Of a stretch of DNA of 64,000 bases, positions 44,909-54,591 are shown one piece after another. The notes beneath the pieces were generated by a model. The model had not been told where the DNA came from. It saw only the letters and a program-made list of their open reading frames with translations, and searched no databases. The position numbers were made by a program, and so were the translations under genes. This DNA comes from Flavobacterium sp. WC2421. GTDB taxonomy: Bacteria; Bacteroidota; Bacteroidia; Flavobacteriales; Flavobacteriaceae. The DNA lies in contig NZ_CP162004.1 of the NCBI RefSeq assembly GCF_040822115.1, positions 3,016,001-3,080,000 of the forward strand. The letters are read 5' to 3'. Within the stretch, counting starts at the first letter, position 1. Each line of letters starts with the position of its first letter.

Positions 44909-47359
44909 TTACAAGGTTTTTGCATTTTTTACTTTCTGATCTGTAATTGCAATTTTTAAAACTTCGCTCATTTCTTTTACAAAATGGAAGTGCATCCCTT
45001 CAATATATTCTGGTTTTATTTCGTCAATATCGCTTTTATTTTCATGGCACAAAATAATTTCCTTAATACCAGCACGTTTAGCAGCTAATATTTTTTCTTT
45101 TATACCTCCAACAGGTAACACCTTTCCTCTTAATGTAATTTCACCCGTCATAGCCAAATGTTTTTTGACTCTCTTTTGTGTAAACAAGGAAACCAAAGAC
45201 GTTAACATCGCTATTCCAGCACTTGGACCATCTTTTGGTGTTGCTCCTTCTGGAACGTGCAAGTGAATATTGTGATTTTTTAAAATATCTGGATTAAGAC
45301 CTAAAAGTTCAGTATTTGCTTTAATATATTCTAACGCAATAGTTGCCGATTCCTTCATTACTGTACCTAAATTTCCAGTAATTGTCATCGTTCCTTTACC
45401 AGGAGAAATAAGTGACTCAATAAACAAAATATCACCACCAACACTTGTCCATGCAAGTCCAGTTACAACCCCAGCAACATCATTACTTTCGTATTTATCT
45501 CTTTCTAATCTAGGAACTCCTAGTACTTTTACAATATCAGCATCAGTTACTTTTTTGTTATATTCTTCTTCCATTGCAACTGATTTTGCTGCATTACGAA
45601 TAACCTGAGCAATTTTAGCTTCCAATCCACGTACTCCAGACTCTCGAGTATATCCTTCAACAATTTTTTCTAATTGCTTTTTTCCAATAGTTAAATCCTT
45701 GGATGTTAATCCATGTTCTTTTAACTGTCTTGGAAATAAGTGCTGACGTGCAATCTCTACTTTTTCTTCAATTGTATAACCCGACATTTTAATTACCTCC
45801 ATACGGTCTCTTAACGCAGGTTGAATTGCTCCTAAATTATTAGAGGTAGCAATAAACATCACCTTTGATAAGTCATACCCCATTTCAAGGAAATTGTCAT
45901 AAAATGAATTGTTTTGTTCCGGATCTAATACTTCTAGTAAAGCAGATGACGGATCCCCTTGATTCCCGCTAGCTAATTTATCAATCTCATCTAGAACAAA
46001 TACTGGATTTGATGTACCTGCCTTTTTTAAACTCTGAATAATTCTCCCTGGCATTGCACCAATATAGGTTTTTCTATGTCCTCTAATTTCCGCTTCGTCA
46101 CGTAACCCTCCAAGTGAAATTCGAACATATTCTCTACCTAAGGCTTCTGCAACAGATCTACCAATGGAGGTTTTACCAACACCTGGAGGTCCTGTTAAAC
46201 AGATGATAGGTGATTTCATGTCATTTCGCAATTTCAAAACGGCCAAATGCTCAATCATTCTTTTCTTCACGTCTTCTAAACCAAAATGATCTCGGTCTAG
46301 AATTTTTTGAGCTCTTTTCAAGTCAAAATTATCTTTAGAATACACATTCCAAGGCAATTCAAGAAACAGTTCTAAATAATTTCTTTGAATTCCAAAATCT
46401 GGCGCTTGTGGATTCATTCGACGCATTTTTGACAATTCTTTTTCGAAATGTTTTTGTGTTTTCTCGTCCCACTTCTTAGTCTTCGACTTTTGAAGCATTT
46501 CGTCCATTTCTTCTTCTTGTGAAACACCTCCCAGTTCTTCCTGGATGGTTTTCATTTGTTGATGAAGAAAATATTCTTTTTGCTGTTGATCTAAATCAAA
46601 ACGAACTTTAGATTGAATATCGTTTTTGAGTTCTAATTTTTGCAACTCAATATTCATGTAACGCAAAGTTTCCAAAGCCCTGTCTTTCAAATTATTAACT
46701 TCTAGTAAATCTTGTTTTTCTTTGACAGATAAATTCATATTAGAAGTCACAAAATTGATCAAGAAAGATTGACTTTCAATATTTTTGATTGCAAATGTAG
46801 CTTCGCTTGGAATATTTGGACTCTCTTTAATTATTTGAATTGCCAGTTCTTTGACAGAATCTAAAATAGCCAAAAACTCGGTATCTTTTTTTTCTGGTCT
46901 ATTCTCTTCAAATTCTTTAATAGTTGCTGTAATATAAGGGTCTTCAGAAACCACAGTATCTATTTCAAACCTCTTTTTCCCTTGAAGAATAACTGTTGTA
47001 GTACCATCAGGCATTTTTAAAACTCGTAAAATTCTTGCTACGGTTCCTATCGTATGAATATCGTTTTTTGTAGGATCTTCAACTTCTTCATTCTTTTGAG
47101 CAACTACACCAATAATTTTACCAACAGCATTTGCATCATCTATTAATTTAATTGATTTATCACGCCCTGCAGTAATAGGAATTACAACACCAGGAAATAA
47201 AACCATGTTTCTTAAGGGTAAAATAGATAGCGAATCTGGTAATTCTTCATTTATCATTTCCTCCTCATCTTCTGGAGTCAATAATGGAATTAATTCTGCT
47301 TCTGAGTCGAATTCTTGTAGTGACAGATTGTCAATTGTAAGTATTTTATGGTTTGACAT
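44909..47359 (-). CDS. lon: ATP-dependent protease Lon
   Basis: 816 residues from the ATG at 47359; another in-frame ATG 24 nt earlier (47383) is possible, but the conserved part begins MSNHKILTIDNLSLQEF. The N-terminal substrate domain (LPDSLSILPLRNMVLFPGVVIP) leads into the AAA+ module with Walker A LTGPPGVGKTSIG and Walker B NPVFVLDEIDKL. The C-terminal protease domain has the Ser-Lys dyad (DGPSAGIAM and VLPVGGIKEKILAAKRAG). It degrades misfolded and regulatory proteins in the cytosol. A nested inverted repeat lies about 45-105 nt upstream. Confidence 0.97.
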   Translation of the reverse strand: MSNHKILTIDNLSLQEFDSEAELIPLLTPEDEEEMINEELPDSLSILPLRNMVLFPGVVIPITAGRDKSIKLIDDANAVGKIIGVVAQKNEEVEDPTKNDIHTIGTVARILRVLKMPDGTTTVILQGKKRFEIDTVVSEDPYITATIKEFEENRPEKKDTEFLAILDSVKELAIQIIKESPNIPSEATFAIKNIESQSFLINFVTSNMNLSVKEKQDLLEVNNLKDRALETLRYMNIELQKLELKNDIQSKVRFDLDQQQKEYFLHQQMKTIQEELGGVSQEEEMDEMLQKSKTKKWDEKTQKHFEKELSKMRRMNPQAPDFGIQRNYLELFLELPWNVYSKDNFDLKRAQKILDRDHFGLEDVKKRMIEHLAVLKLRNDMKSPIICLTGPPGVGKTSIGRSVAEALGREYVRISLGGLRDEAEIRGHRKTYIGAMPGRIIQSLKKAGTSNPVFVLDEIDKLASGNQGDPSSALLEVLDPEQNNSFYDNFLEMGYDLSKVMFIATSNNLGAIQPALRDRMEVIKMSGYTIEEKVEIARQHLFPRQLKEHGLTSKDLTIGKKQLEKIVEGYTRESGVRGLEAKIAQVIRNAAKSVAMEEEYNKKVTDADIVKVLGVPRLERDKYESNDVAGVVTGLAWTSVGGDILFIESLISPGKGTMTITGNLGTVMKESATIALEYIKANTELLGLNPDILKNHNIHLHVPEGATPKDGPSAGIAMLTSLVSLFTQKRVKKHLAMTGEITLRGKVLPVGGIKEKILAAKRAGIKEIILCHENKSDIDEIKPEYIEGMHFHFVKEMSEVLKIAITDQKVKNAKTL

Positions 47360-47684
47360 AGTATATTTAAGTCTTTTTGTCATTAAAAATTTTAATCTTA
47401 TGAATAAACAAAGAGTTTAAACACTTTAAATACCAATATAACTGGTATTATCCTTTGTTATTCATTAGTTGTATAAAAAATGCAATCATTATGCCATTGT
47501 AGAAATAAGCAGTAATCAAAATTGTAAATATTGGTGATAAATCAACTATTAAATAGTTGATTTATGATGTTTTTTTCCTAATACTTTAGTAAAAAGAAAA
47601 AGGTCATATTGATAGAATTTTAAATACGAAGTTTATTTTATATTATTATAAATGACTTTTTGTAAAGAGATTAAAAATAATTAT
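47360..47684. other. Intergenic stretch upstream of lon
   Basis: 325 AT-rich nt holding the lon leader, a nested inverted repeat (47402-47463) and an 11-bp hairpin AAATCAACTAT / ATAGTTGATTT (47539-47563) that may serve as a weak 3' end of the UMF1-type transporter gene. No ORF and no full -33/-7 promoter was recognised. Confidence 0.6.
47402..47463. repeat. Nested inverted repeat upstream of lon
   Basis: Outer arms GAATAAACAAAG (47402-47413) and CTTTGTTATTC (47453-47463), with one extra A in the left arm; inner arms ATACCA (47430-47435) and TGGTAT (47443-47448). Confidence 0.6.
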
Positions 47685-48992
47685 TTATACTGTTTCATCA
47701 CTCTTTTTCATAAAACTCAAAACTATAAAACCTAATACGAAGAATATGGCTAATATAAAAAACGAATTTCGCATTGAGTTTGTAATCGAAGCTACAAAAC
47801 CAAAAATAAAGGTTCCTACTACAATCGAGATTTTCTCTGTAACATCAAAAAAACTAAAGTAAGTGGCATGATCTTCCGTTTCAGGTAATAGTTTAGAATA
47901 TGTTGATCTTGAAAGGGATTGAATTGCTCCTAAAACCATCCCAATCGTACCTCCAAGCGCATAAAATTGAAGATCAATATATTGACTTTTAGCATCTAAT
48001 AAATACGCCGCAAAACAAATAAAACCCCAAATTACAATTGTAATTTTTAAGGTTTTTATGTTCCCTATTTTTTCGGATATTCTAGAAAATAAAAAAGCGC
48101 CAAATATAGCTACAACATTGATTAATAAAATGATTATGATTAATTTACTTGTAGTAATCCCTAATTCTTTTTTACCAAAAATACCTGCTAATAATATTAC
48201 AGTTTGAACACCAATACTGTAAAGAAAAAAAGCGGTTAAAAACTGTTTTAACCTAGTAAGTTCTTTCAAGCTTTTAAAAACAACTTTAAGTTCTCTCAAT
48301 CCTTTAAATATAAAATCTTTCTCTGGTTTTTTATGAAATACATTATTAGGTAAATAATGAAAAGTAATTTGAGCAAAACCCATCCACCAAATACCTACTG
48401 ATAGAAATGAAATTCGCGCTGGTATCGACGAATCAGTTATTCCATACCATTCAGGCATCATAACCATGGTTAAATTAAATGCTAACAAAATTAAAGATCC
48501 AAAATAACCAAACATAAAACCTTTCGCACTCACACGGTCATGCTGCTCTGGAAAAGCAATTTCTGGCAAATAAGAATTATAAAAAACAATACTTCCCCAA
48601 AATCCAATGCTAGCCAAAATAGTTCCTAAAACACCTATCCATAGTGTATCCTGTCCTTTAAAAAAGAACAATCCCATAACTGAAAACGAACCCAAATAAC
48701 AAAAAAACTGCATAAAACGTTTCTTATTACCCGTATAATCAGCTATGCCGGATAGTATAGGTGACAGAAATGCAACTATTAAAAAAGAAATTGATAATGA
48801 ATAAGATAGCAAAGAGGAGTTATTAATTTCCAGACCCAAAAAATGGACAATACCATTATTATCACTGGTTACAGATTCAAAATAAATGGGAAATACTGCA
48901 GTTGCAATAACCAGACTGTACACTGAGTTTGCCCAATCATAAAATGCCCAAGCGTTTATTAACTTCTTATCTCCTTTTTGTAAAGCTATCAT
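47685..48992 (-). CDS. MFS transporter, UMF1 (Atg22-like) family
   Basis: 435 residues with about 11-12 membrane helices. NAWAFYDWANSVYSLVIATAVFPIYF at the start, then SPILSGIADYTGNKKRFMQFFCYLG, IVFYNSYLPEIAFPEQHDRVSAKGF and GTIGMVLGAIQSLSRSTYSKLLPE are characteristic of the UMF1/Atg22-like group of MFS proteins. The substrate is unknown; an exporter of amino acids or small solutes is one possibility. It sits between lon and the M48 protease gene on the same strand with wide gaps, so it is probably monocistronic. Confidence 0.85.
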   Translation of the reverse strand: MIALQKGDKKLINAWAFYDWANSVYSLVIATAVFPIYFESVTSDNNGIVHFLGLEINNSSLLSYSLSISFLIVAFLSPILSGIADYTGNKKRFMQFFCYLGSFSVMGLFFFKGQDTLWIGVLGTILASIGFWGSIVFYNSYLPEIAFPEQHDRVSAKGFMFGYFGSLILLAFNLTMVMMPEWYGITDSSIPARISFLSVGIWWMGFAQITFHYLPNNVFHKKPEKDFIFKGLRELKVVFKSLKELTRLKQFLTAFFLYSIGVQTVILLAGIFGKKELGITTSKLIIIILLINVVAIFGAFLFSRISEKIGNIKTLKITIVIWGFICFAAYLLDAKSQYIDLQFYALGGTIGMVLGAIQSLSRSTYSKLLPETEDHATYFSFFDVTEKISIVVGTFIFGFVASITNSMRNSFFILAIFFVLGFIVLSFMKKSDETV

Positions 48993-49084
48993 ATAAATAT
49001 TTTTAAAACGAATTTATTTATTTTTTGAGTATTTAAACTATAAATCAGGATAAACTTTGTAATAATAATGATTTGTTAAAAACA

Positions 49085-49112
49085 GAAAGCCAATTCAGTT
49101 GAATTGGCTTTC
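49085..49112 (-). terminator. Intrinsic terminator of the M48 protease gene
   Basis: 12-bp perfect stem GAAAGCCAATTC / GAATTGGCTTTC with an AGTT/AACT loop; on the minus strand it is followed by TGTTTTT. 24 nt after the stop. Confidence 0.85.
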
Positions 49113-49136
49113 CATTATCTATTAAAATATATTTTT

Positions 49137-49955
49137 TTATCTGAAAATAACTCCAAATTTTGCCGCCGTTGCTTTAGCTTCCGGAACCATTGCTTTCAAA
49201 TTGGCAATTCTTGTTGCATCTGAAGGGTGTGAACTTAAAAACTCAGGTGGTGCTTGACCATTAGAACTTGCAGCCATTCTTGTCCAAAATGAAATTGCAT
49301 CATCTGGATTATAACCTGCAATAGCCATAAGAGTAAGGCCTATTTTGTCAGCTTCGGTTTCATGACTTCTACTGTAAGGCAACATTACTCCTACTTGTGA
49401 ACCTATACCGTAATATTGTTGCCACATTTGTTGTTTTTCAGCGCTTTGACTACCAGTTGCAACAGCAACACCTACAGCGCCAAGACTCTGAAGTTGTGAT
49501 ACACTCATACGTTGTGCTCCATGATTTGCTAGTGCATGAGAAACTTCATGCCCCATAACAGTTGCTAAACCAGCGTCATCTTTGGTAATGGGTAAAATCC
49601 CCGAATAAACAACGATTTTTCCACCGGGCATACACCAAGCGTTAACTTCTTTACTATCAACTAATTTATATTCCCAACGGTAATCATTTAAATATTGAGT
49701 TTGACCTAGATAAGCCAAATATTTTTCAGCAGCCACTTTAATTTTCATACCTACTGTTTCCACTCTTCTAGCATCTGCAGTTCCAGTAATTACTTTGTTT
49801 TCTTTCAAAAAAGTTCCATACTCCTGAAAAGAAGAAGGGAATAATTCACTATTAGAAACAAAATTTAATGTTTTTTTCCCTGTAAGAGGGTTGGTCGCAC
49901 AAGAGATGAATAGACCTAGCGTACAAATTCCTGCTATTATTGACTGTTTTTTCAT
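49137..49955 (-). CDS. M48-family zinc metalloprotease lipoprotein
   Basis: 272 residues from the ATG at 49955. The longer frame to 49979 would start inside a -7 promoter box and is rejected. The signal MKKQSIIAGICTLGLFISC gives a lipid anchor. The zinc site HEVSHALANHGAQRMS (HExxH) and the downstream acidic ligand region SHETEADKIGLTLM are intact. It resembles the LoiP/BepA-like group of periplasmic M48 proteases that help clear misfolded outer membrane proteins. Monocistronic with its own terminator. The -7 box TATTTTTG (49977-49984, minus) gives a leader of about 16 nt. Confidence 0.92.
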   Translation of the reverse strand: MKKQSIIAGICTLGLFISCATNPLTGKKTLNFVSNSELFPSSFQEYGTFLKENKVITGTADARRVETVGMKIKVAAEKYLAYLGQTQYLNDYRWEYKLVDSKEVNAWCMPGGKIVVYSGILPITKDDAGLATVMGHEVSHALANHGAQRMSVSQLQSLGAVGVAVATGSQSAEKQQMWQQYYGIGSQVGVMLPYSRSHETEADKIGLTLMAIAGYNPDDAISFWTRMAASSNGQAPPEFLSSHPSDATRIANLKAMVPEAKATAAKFGVIFR

Positions 49956-49976
49956 GATATTAGATTTTAATAAAAA

Positions 49977-49984
49977 CAAAAATA
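49977..49984 (-). promoter_or_regulatory. -7 box TATTTTTG for the M48 protease gene
   Basis: Consensus octamer on the minus strand, 21 nt before the ATG at 49955. No -33 TTG at 19-21 nt was seen. Confidence 0.45.
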
Positions 49985-50047
49985 CAATTTTAACTAAGTT
50001 TATGAGTTACAAAATTAAAAGCAATTGTATCAATTTTATTGTTTTCT

Positions 50048-52447
50048 TTATTCTCCAGTAATGTGCAAAACATTAAATTCCTTATCTACAATTAGATAAT
50101 CATTAATTTCAAAAGCCAAGCTATTAAATGAAACTTCTTCGTTATCGATTTCAATACTTTTTACTTTAAATGGTAATCCAATAAGGTTTATTTTATACTT
50201 AGAATAATTAGTGTCATATTTCCCTTCTTTATGTTGTTGAATATTAAGTTCTTTCTCCTTTCCAGTTACTCTGAAAGTTAAAAAACTATATCTGCCTTTT
50301 TTATAATCATACCCATCTTGAGCATCTTCATAAACAACTGATTTTTCTTTTCCTTTTTTATAATATAAATCTAAAGTTAATTCATCAAATTCTAATTCAC
50401 CTACATATTGTTGAACAGGGTATTTAGGAATCATCGAACCCGCTTTGACAAAAACTGGAATCTCATCAAAATGAGTATCTACCCACATTTCTTTTCCTCC
50501 TTTTACTATTTTATTAGTCCAGTAATTATACCATTCCCCTTTAGGAATATACATTCTTCTTCCTATTGCATTAGGTTCTAATATAGGGCAAACCAATATC
50601 TGATTTCCAAAAACAAATTCATCATTTCGATAATGAGTTTGAATATCATCTTGATCAAAGTACACTAATGGTTTTAACATTGGTATTCCTTCTTCAATAT
50701 ATTGGTAAAACATGGTGTATAAATACGGTAATAACTGGTAACGGAGACTTACGAATTTTCTAGTAATATCAATGACTTCATCGTCAAAGGCCCACGGTTC
50801 TTGGTCTCCATGATCACCTGACGAGTGAGTTCTACAAAAAGGATGAAAAACACCTAACTGAATCCAACGAGCGTATAACTCTCCTGAAGGTTGCTCAGCA
50901 AATCCTCCAATATCTGAACCAGTAAAACCCATTCCAGATATAGACATTCTTTGCACTTGTATATTAGCAACCCATAAATGTTCCCAAGTGGCAACATTAT
51001 CACCTGTCCACGAAGAAGTATAACGTTGTGAACCTGCATATGCAGACCTAGTTATTACAAAAGGTCTTTTGGGGTAAGCAAATCTTTTTACTCCATGGTA
51101 GGTAGCTCTTGCCATTTGAGTACCATAAATATTATGTGCTTTTCTATGACTGCAAGGATTTCCGTCATAATCGTGACGTACATCCATAGGAAATGTTTTA
51201 TTTGGAACCTCCATTACGGCTGGTTCATTCATGTCATTCCATACTCCTTTTACACCTATTTCCGAAACTAATTCTTTAAATAATCCTGCCCACCATTCTC
51301 TAACTTCAGGATTAGTATAGTCTGGAAAATTACATTCTCCGGGCCAAACTTTTCCCTTCATATAAGGACCATCAGCTCTTTTACAAAAATAATCTTTTTC
51401 TAAAGCTTCTTTATATACAGCATATTCTTTATCAATCTTTATCCCTGGGTCTATAATAACAACCGTTTTAAATCCATCTTCGGCCAATTCTGCAACCATT
51501 CTTTTTGGATCAGGAAAATACTCTTTATTCCATGTAAAACAACGGAATCCTTCCATATAATCTATATCTAAATAAATAGCATCACATGGTATTTGTAATT
51601 CTCTAAATTTAGCTGCAACTTCTTTTACATTACGCTCTGGATAGTAACTCCATTTGCATTGGTGATATCCCAAAGCCCATAAGGGAGGTAATTCCGGTTT
51701 ACCAGTTAAATCTGTATAAGTCGTTACAACATCTTGCATTTTGGGTCCGTAAAAGAAATAATAATTCATCTCTCCGCCTTCGGCCCAAAAACTGGTTACA
51801 TTTCTTCTCTCATGACAAAAGTCAAAAAAAGTTCGAAATGTATTATCAAAGAAAATTCCGTAGGCTTGTTTATTTTGCAATCCGATATAAAAAGGAACTA
51901 CTTTGTATAGTGGTTCCTGATCCTTTTGAAAAGCATATTGATCTGTAGCAAAATTCTCTAATCGCTTCCCTTTTAAATTCATTTGGGTTGCTTTATCACC
52001 AAGACCATAAAAACATTCCCCATCTTTGGAAGCTTTACTCATCTTTACAATGTTACCACCATATTCGTAACTTTCTTCCCAATGAAAACCAAGCTCGTCT
52101 TCTAATAAAATATTTCCTTTTAAATCATAAATAGACTTCCTCATGTCTAATTTTTGAATAACACATTTTATTTTACTAGTAACTATTTGGTAATAATCTG
52201 GTTCTTCTGATATCTCTAGAAAATTATATCCATGCAATTGAGTTTTATCAATGGCATAAGAAAAATCATTACTAAAATATCCTTTTGTAGTAAATCGAAA
52301 ACGCAGTAAACTATCTCTTAAAATGGTAACTTTTAAAACAACACTATTATCGGTGTTAAAATAAATTGAATCCCCTTCCAGTTTAAAAGAGACTATTTTT
52401 GATGGGTATAGATCCCCTTTATATTCTAATTCTGTATTAGTAATCAT
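50048..52447 (-). CDS. GH31 family alpha-glucosidase
   Basis: 799 residues, no signal peptide seen, so it is probably cytosolic. It has the GH31 N-terminal beta domain, then the (beta/alpha)8 barrel with LPPLWALGYHQCKWSYYPE, DAIYLDIDYMEGFRCFTWN, the catalytic nucleophile Asp in GVWNDMNEPA and the acid/base region YTSSWTGDNVATW. It hydrolyses alpha-glucosidic bonds. Its place next to glgB-glgC-glgA points to glycogen or maltodextrin turnover. It lies 172 nt after glgB on the same strand, with a hairpin between and its own -7 box, so it is probably a separate transcript. Confidence 0.95.
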   Translation of the reverse strand: MITNTELEYKGDLYPSKIVSFKLEGDSIYFNTDNSVVLKVTILRDSLLRFRFTTKGYFSNDFSYAIDKTQLHGYNFLEISEEPDYYQIVTSKIKCVIQKLDMRKSIYDLKGNILLEDELGFHWEESYEYGGNIVKMSKASKDGECFYGLGDKATQMNLKGKRLENFATDQYAFQKDQEPLYKVVPFYIGLQNKQAYGIFFDNTFRTFFDFCHERRNVTSFWAEGGEMNYYFFYGPKMQDVVTTYTDLTGKPELPPLWALGYHQCKWSYYPERNVKEVAAKFRELQIPCDAIYLDIDYMEGFRCFTWNKEYFPDPKRMVAELAEDGFKTVVIIDPGIKIDKEYAVYKEALEKDYFCKRADGPYMKGKVWPGECNFPDYTNPEVREWWAGLFKELVSEIGVKGVWNDMNEPAVMEVPNKTFPMDVRHDYDGNPCSHRKAHNIYGTQMARATYHGVKRFAYPKRPFVITRSAYAGSQRYTSSWTGDNVATWEHLWVANIQVQRMSISGMGFTGSDIGGFAEQPSGELYARWIQLGVFHPFCRTHSSGDHGDQEPWAFDDEVIDITRKFVSLRYQLLPYLYTMFYQYIEEGIPMLKPLVYFDQDDIQTHYRNDEFVFGNQILVCPILEPNAIGRRMYIPKGEWYNYWTNKIVKGGKEMWVDTHFDEIPVFVKAGSMIPKYPVQQYVGELEFDELTLDLYYKKGKEKSVVYEDAQDGYDYKKGRYSFLTFRVTGKEKELNIQQHKEGKYDTNYSKYKINLIGLPFKVKSIEIDNEEVSFNSLAFEINDYLIVDKEFNVLHITGE

Positions 52448-52486
52448 GGAATTGTGGTATTATTAATAAGATGTTTTGTTTCTTTC

Positions 52487-52494
52487 CAAACCTA
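52487..52494 (-). promoter_or_regulatory. -7 box TAGGTTTG for the GH31 gene
   Basis: Consensus octamer on the minus strand, about 40 nt before the start codon; no convincing -33 element. Confidence 0.4.
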
Positions 52495-52559
52495 CAAAAA
52501 ATCTCTATTAGCCTTTTAAAATAAGGACTTTATTCACAAAAAAGTTGTAATAGAAATTA

Positions 52560-52608
52560 AATATTGTTGTAAAGTTCCTTTTATTAAGCTGAACTTTACA
52601 ACAATATT
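52560..52608 (-). terminator. 18-bp perfect inverted repeat after glgB, probable terminator
   Basis: Arms AATATTGTTGTAAAGTTC (52560-52577) and its exact complement (52591-52608) with a 13-nt loop, 12 nt after the glgB stop. The sequence after it on the minus strand is T-rich (TTAATTTCT) but not a pure T run. Confidence 0.65.
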
Positions 52609-52619
52609 AAAAAACAATT

Positions 52620-54527
52620 CTATGATATCTTGAAAACATTAACACTTAACGGAGGAAGCAGTAATTCAATAGAATAGTCCCTTCCGTCATAAGGAGAGGA
52701 TTCAATTGTTAATTTATCAGAATTAATTACACCACTACCTCCATATATTATTGCATCACTATTAAAAATTTCTTTGATTTTTCCTTTTTTAGGAAGACCT
52801 ATTCTATAATTAGGGCGAACAATTTGAGTAAAATTACAAACCACAATCAAATCCTCTTTCGGTTTATTTCCTTTTCGAATAAATGAAAAAACAGCATTTT
52901 GATGGTCTGAATAATTAATCCATTCAAAACCTTCTGGATTAAACTGCTTTTCATGCAAAGCAGGTTCCGTTTTGTATAAATTATTTAAATCAGTAATCAA
53001 TTTCTTTATCCCTTCATGAAAAGGATATTGTAACAAATGCCAATCTAAACTTCCTTCAAAATTCCACTCTGCACTTTGTCCAAATTCACAACCCATAAAC
53101 AATAATTTGGTTCCTGGATGTGTAAACATATAACCGTAAAGTAATCTTAAATTAGCAAATTTTTGCCATTCATCACCAGGCATCCTGCCAGCAATTGATT
53201 TTTTACCATACACCACTTCATCATGAGATAAAGGCAGCATGAAATTTTCAGAAAAAGTATACGTCATCGAAAATGTCAATTCATTTTGATGGTATTTGCG
53301 ATAAACCGTTTCTTTTTGAAAATATTCTAAAGTATCATGCATCCAACCCATCATCCATTTCATTCCAAATCCCAATCCACCAACAGATGTTGGTCTTGAA
53401 ACCATTGGAAACGAAGTACTTTCTTCTGCTATCGTTTGTACTCCTTCATAATTAGAGTAAACAGCTTCATTAAATTCTTTCAAAAAACTAATGGTATCTA
53501 GATTTTCTCTACCTCCATAAATATTTGGTTCCCATTCACCATCATTTCTTGAATAATCTAAATACAACATCGAAGCAACGGCATCTACTCGTAAACCATC
53601 AGCATGATAGTACTGCAACCAGAATAAAGCATTACTAATTAAAAAGGAACGAACTTCATTTCGTCCATAATTAAACACTAAACTTTTCCAATCAGGATGA
53701 TATCCTTTTCTTCGATCTGGGTGTTCAAAAAGATTAGAACCATCAAAGAACCCTAAACCATGTGCGTCGTCAGGAAAATGTGATGGAACCCAGTCTAAAA
53801 TAACACCTATCCCAGCTTGATGCAGCTTATCAACTAAAACCATAAAATCTTGTGGTTTACCAAAACGAGATGTCGGTGCAAAATAACCAACTAATTGATA
53901 ACCCCATGAAGGATCATAAGGATATTCCATTATAGGCATAAATTCCACATGAGTAAAACCAGTTTCTTTTACATAGTTTACTAAATCCTCAGCAAATTCT
54001 AGATAAGTCAAAAAACGATTTTCTTCAGCATGACGTTTCCAAGATCCCAAATGAACTTCATAAACAGAATAAGGTTTGTCTAATCCATTATGGTCTTGGC
54101 GTGATTTCATCCATTTAGTATCATCCCATTTGTAGTCTAAATCCCAAATTACTGAGGCCGTATGTGGTGGTTGCTCACAATAAAAAGCAAACGGATCTGC
54201 TTTTTCAGTAATAATCCCATCATTATTAGATTGAATTTTATATTTATAGGTAGTTCCTTTTTCAATATTTGGAATAAAACCTTCCCATATTCCTGAAGAA
54301 TCCCATCTTACTTGCAACAAATGTTCTCCTTGTTTCCAAAAATTAAAATCTCCAACTACAGAAACGGAATGAGCTGTAGGTGCCCAAACGGCAAAATACA
54401 CTCCTTTTACACCATCTAACTCAATCAAATGCGCCCCAAGCTTTTCATAGAGTCTATAATGTTTCCCAGCTTTGAATAAGTTAATATCAAAGTCAGTAAA
54501 AAGAGAATGCGTGATAACTTTACTCAT
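52620..54527 (-). CDS. glgB: 1,4-alpha-glucan branching enzyme
   Basis: 635 residues. The N-terminal CBM48 domain (VYFAVWAPTAHSVSVVGDFNFW, WEGFIPNIEKGTTYKYKI) is followed by the GH13 barrel: YSVYEVHLGSWKRH, FTHVEFMPIMEYPYDPSWGYQ, catalytic Asp in ADGLRVDAVASML, Glu in QTIAEESTSFP, and LSHDEVVYGKKS. It introduces alpha-1,6 branches into glycogen in the cytosol. It is the last of glgA-glgC-glgB (transcription order), 64 nt after glgC. The length is normal for the shorter branching enzymes lacking the extra N1 module. Confidence 0.97.
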   Translation of the reverse strand: MSKVITHSLFTDFDINLFKAGKHYRLYEKLGAHLIELDGVKGVYFAVWAPTAHSVSVVGDFNFWKQGEHLLQVRWDSSGIWEGFIPNIEKGTTYKYKIQSNNDGIITEKADPFAFYCEQPPHTASVIWDLDYKWDDTKWMKSRQDHNGLDKPYSVYEVHLGSWKRHAEENRFLTYLEFAEDLVNYVKETGFTHVEFMPIMEYPYDPSWGYQLVGYFAPTSRFGKPQDFMVLVDKLHQAGIGVILDWVPSHFPDDAHGLGFFDGSNLFEHPDRRKGYHPDWKSLVFNYGRNEVRSFLISNALFWLQYYHADGLRVDAVASMLYLDYSRNDGEWEPNIYGGRENLDTISFLKEFNEAVYSNYEGVQTIAEESTSFPMVSRPTSVGGLGFGMKWMMGWMHDTLEYFQKETVYRKYHQNELTFSMTYTFSENFMLPLSHDEVVYGKKSIAGRMPGDEWQKFANLRLLYGYMFTHPGTKLLFMGCEFGQSAEWNFEGSLDWHLLQYPFHEGIKKLITDLNNLYKTEPALHEKQFNPEGFEWINYSDHQNAVFSFIRKGNKPKEDLIVVCNFTQIVRPNYRIGLPKKGKIKEIFNSDAIIYGGSGVINSDKLTIESSPYDGRDYSIELLLPPLSVNVFKIS

Positions 54528-54591
54528 ATGGCAATTTTATAGTTCTAATGTTTAATTCATTAGAATATTAGTTTAAAAACAGTTTAATAAC

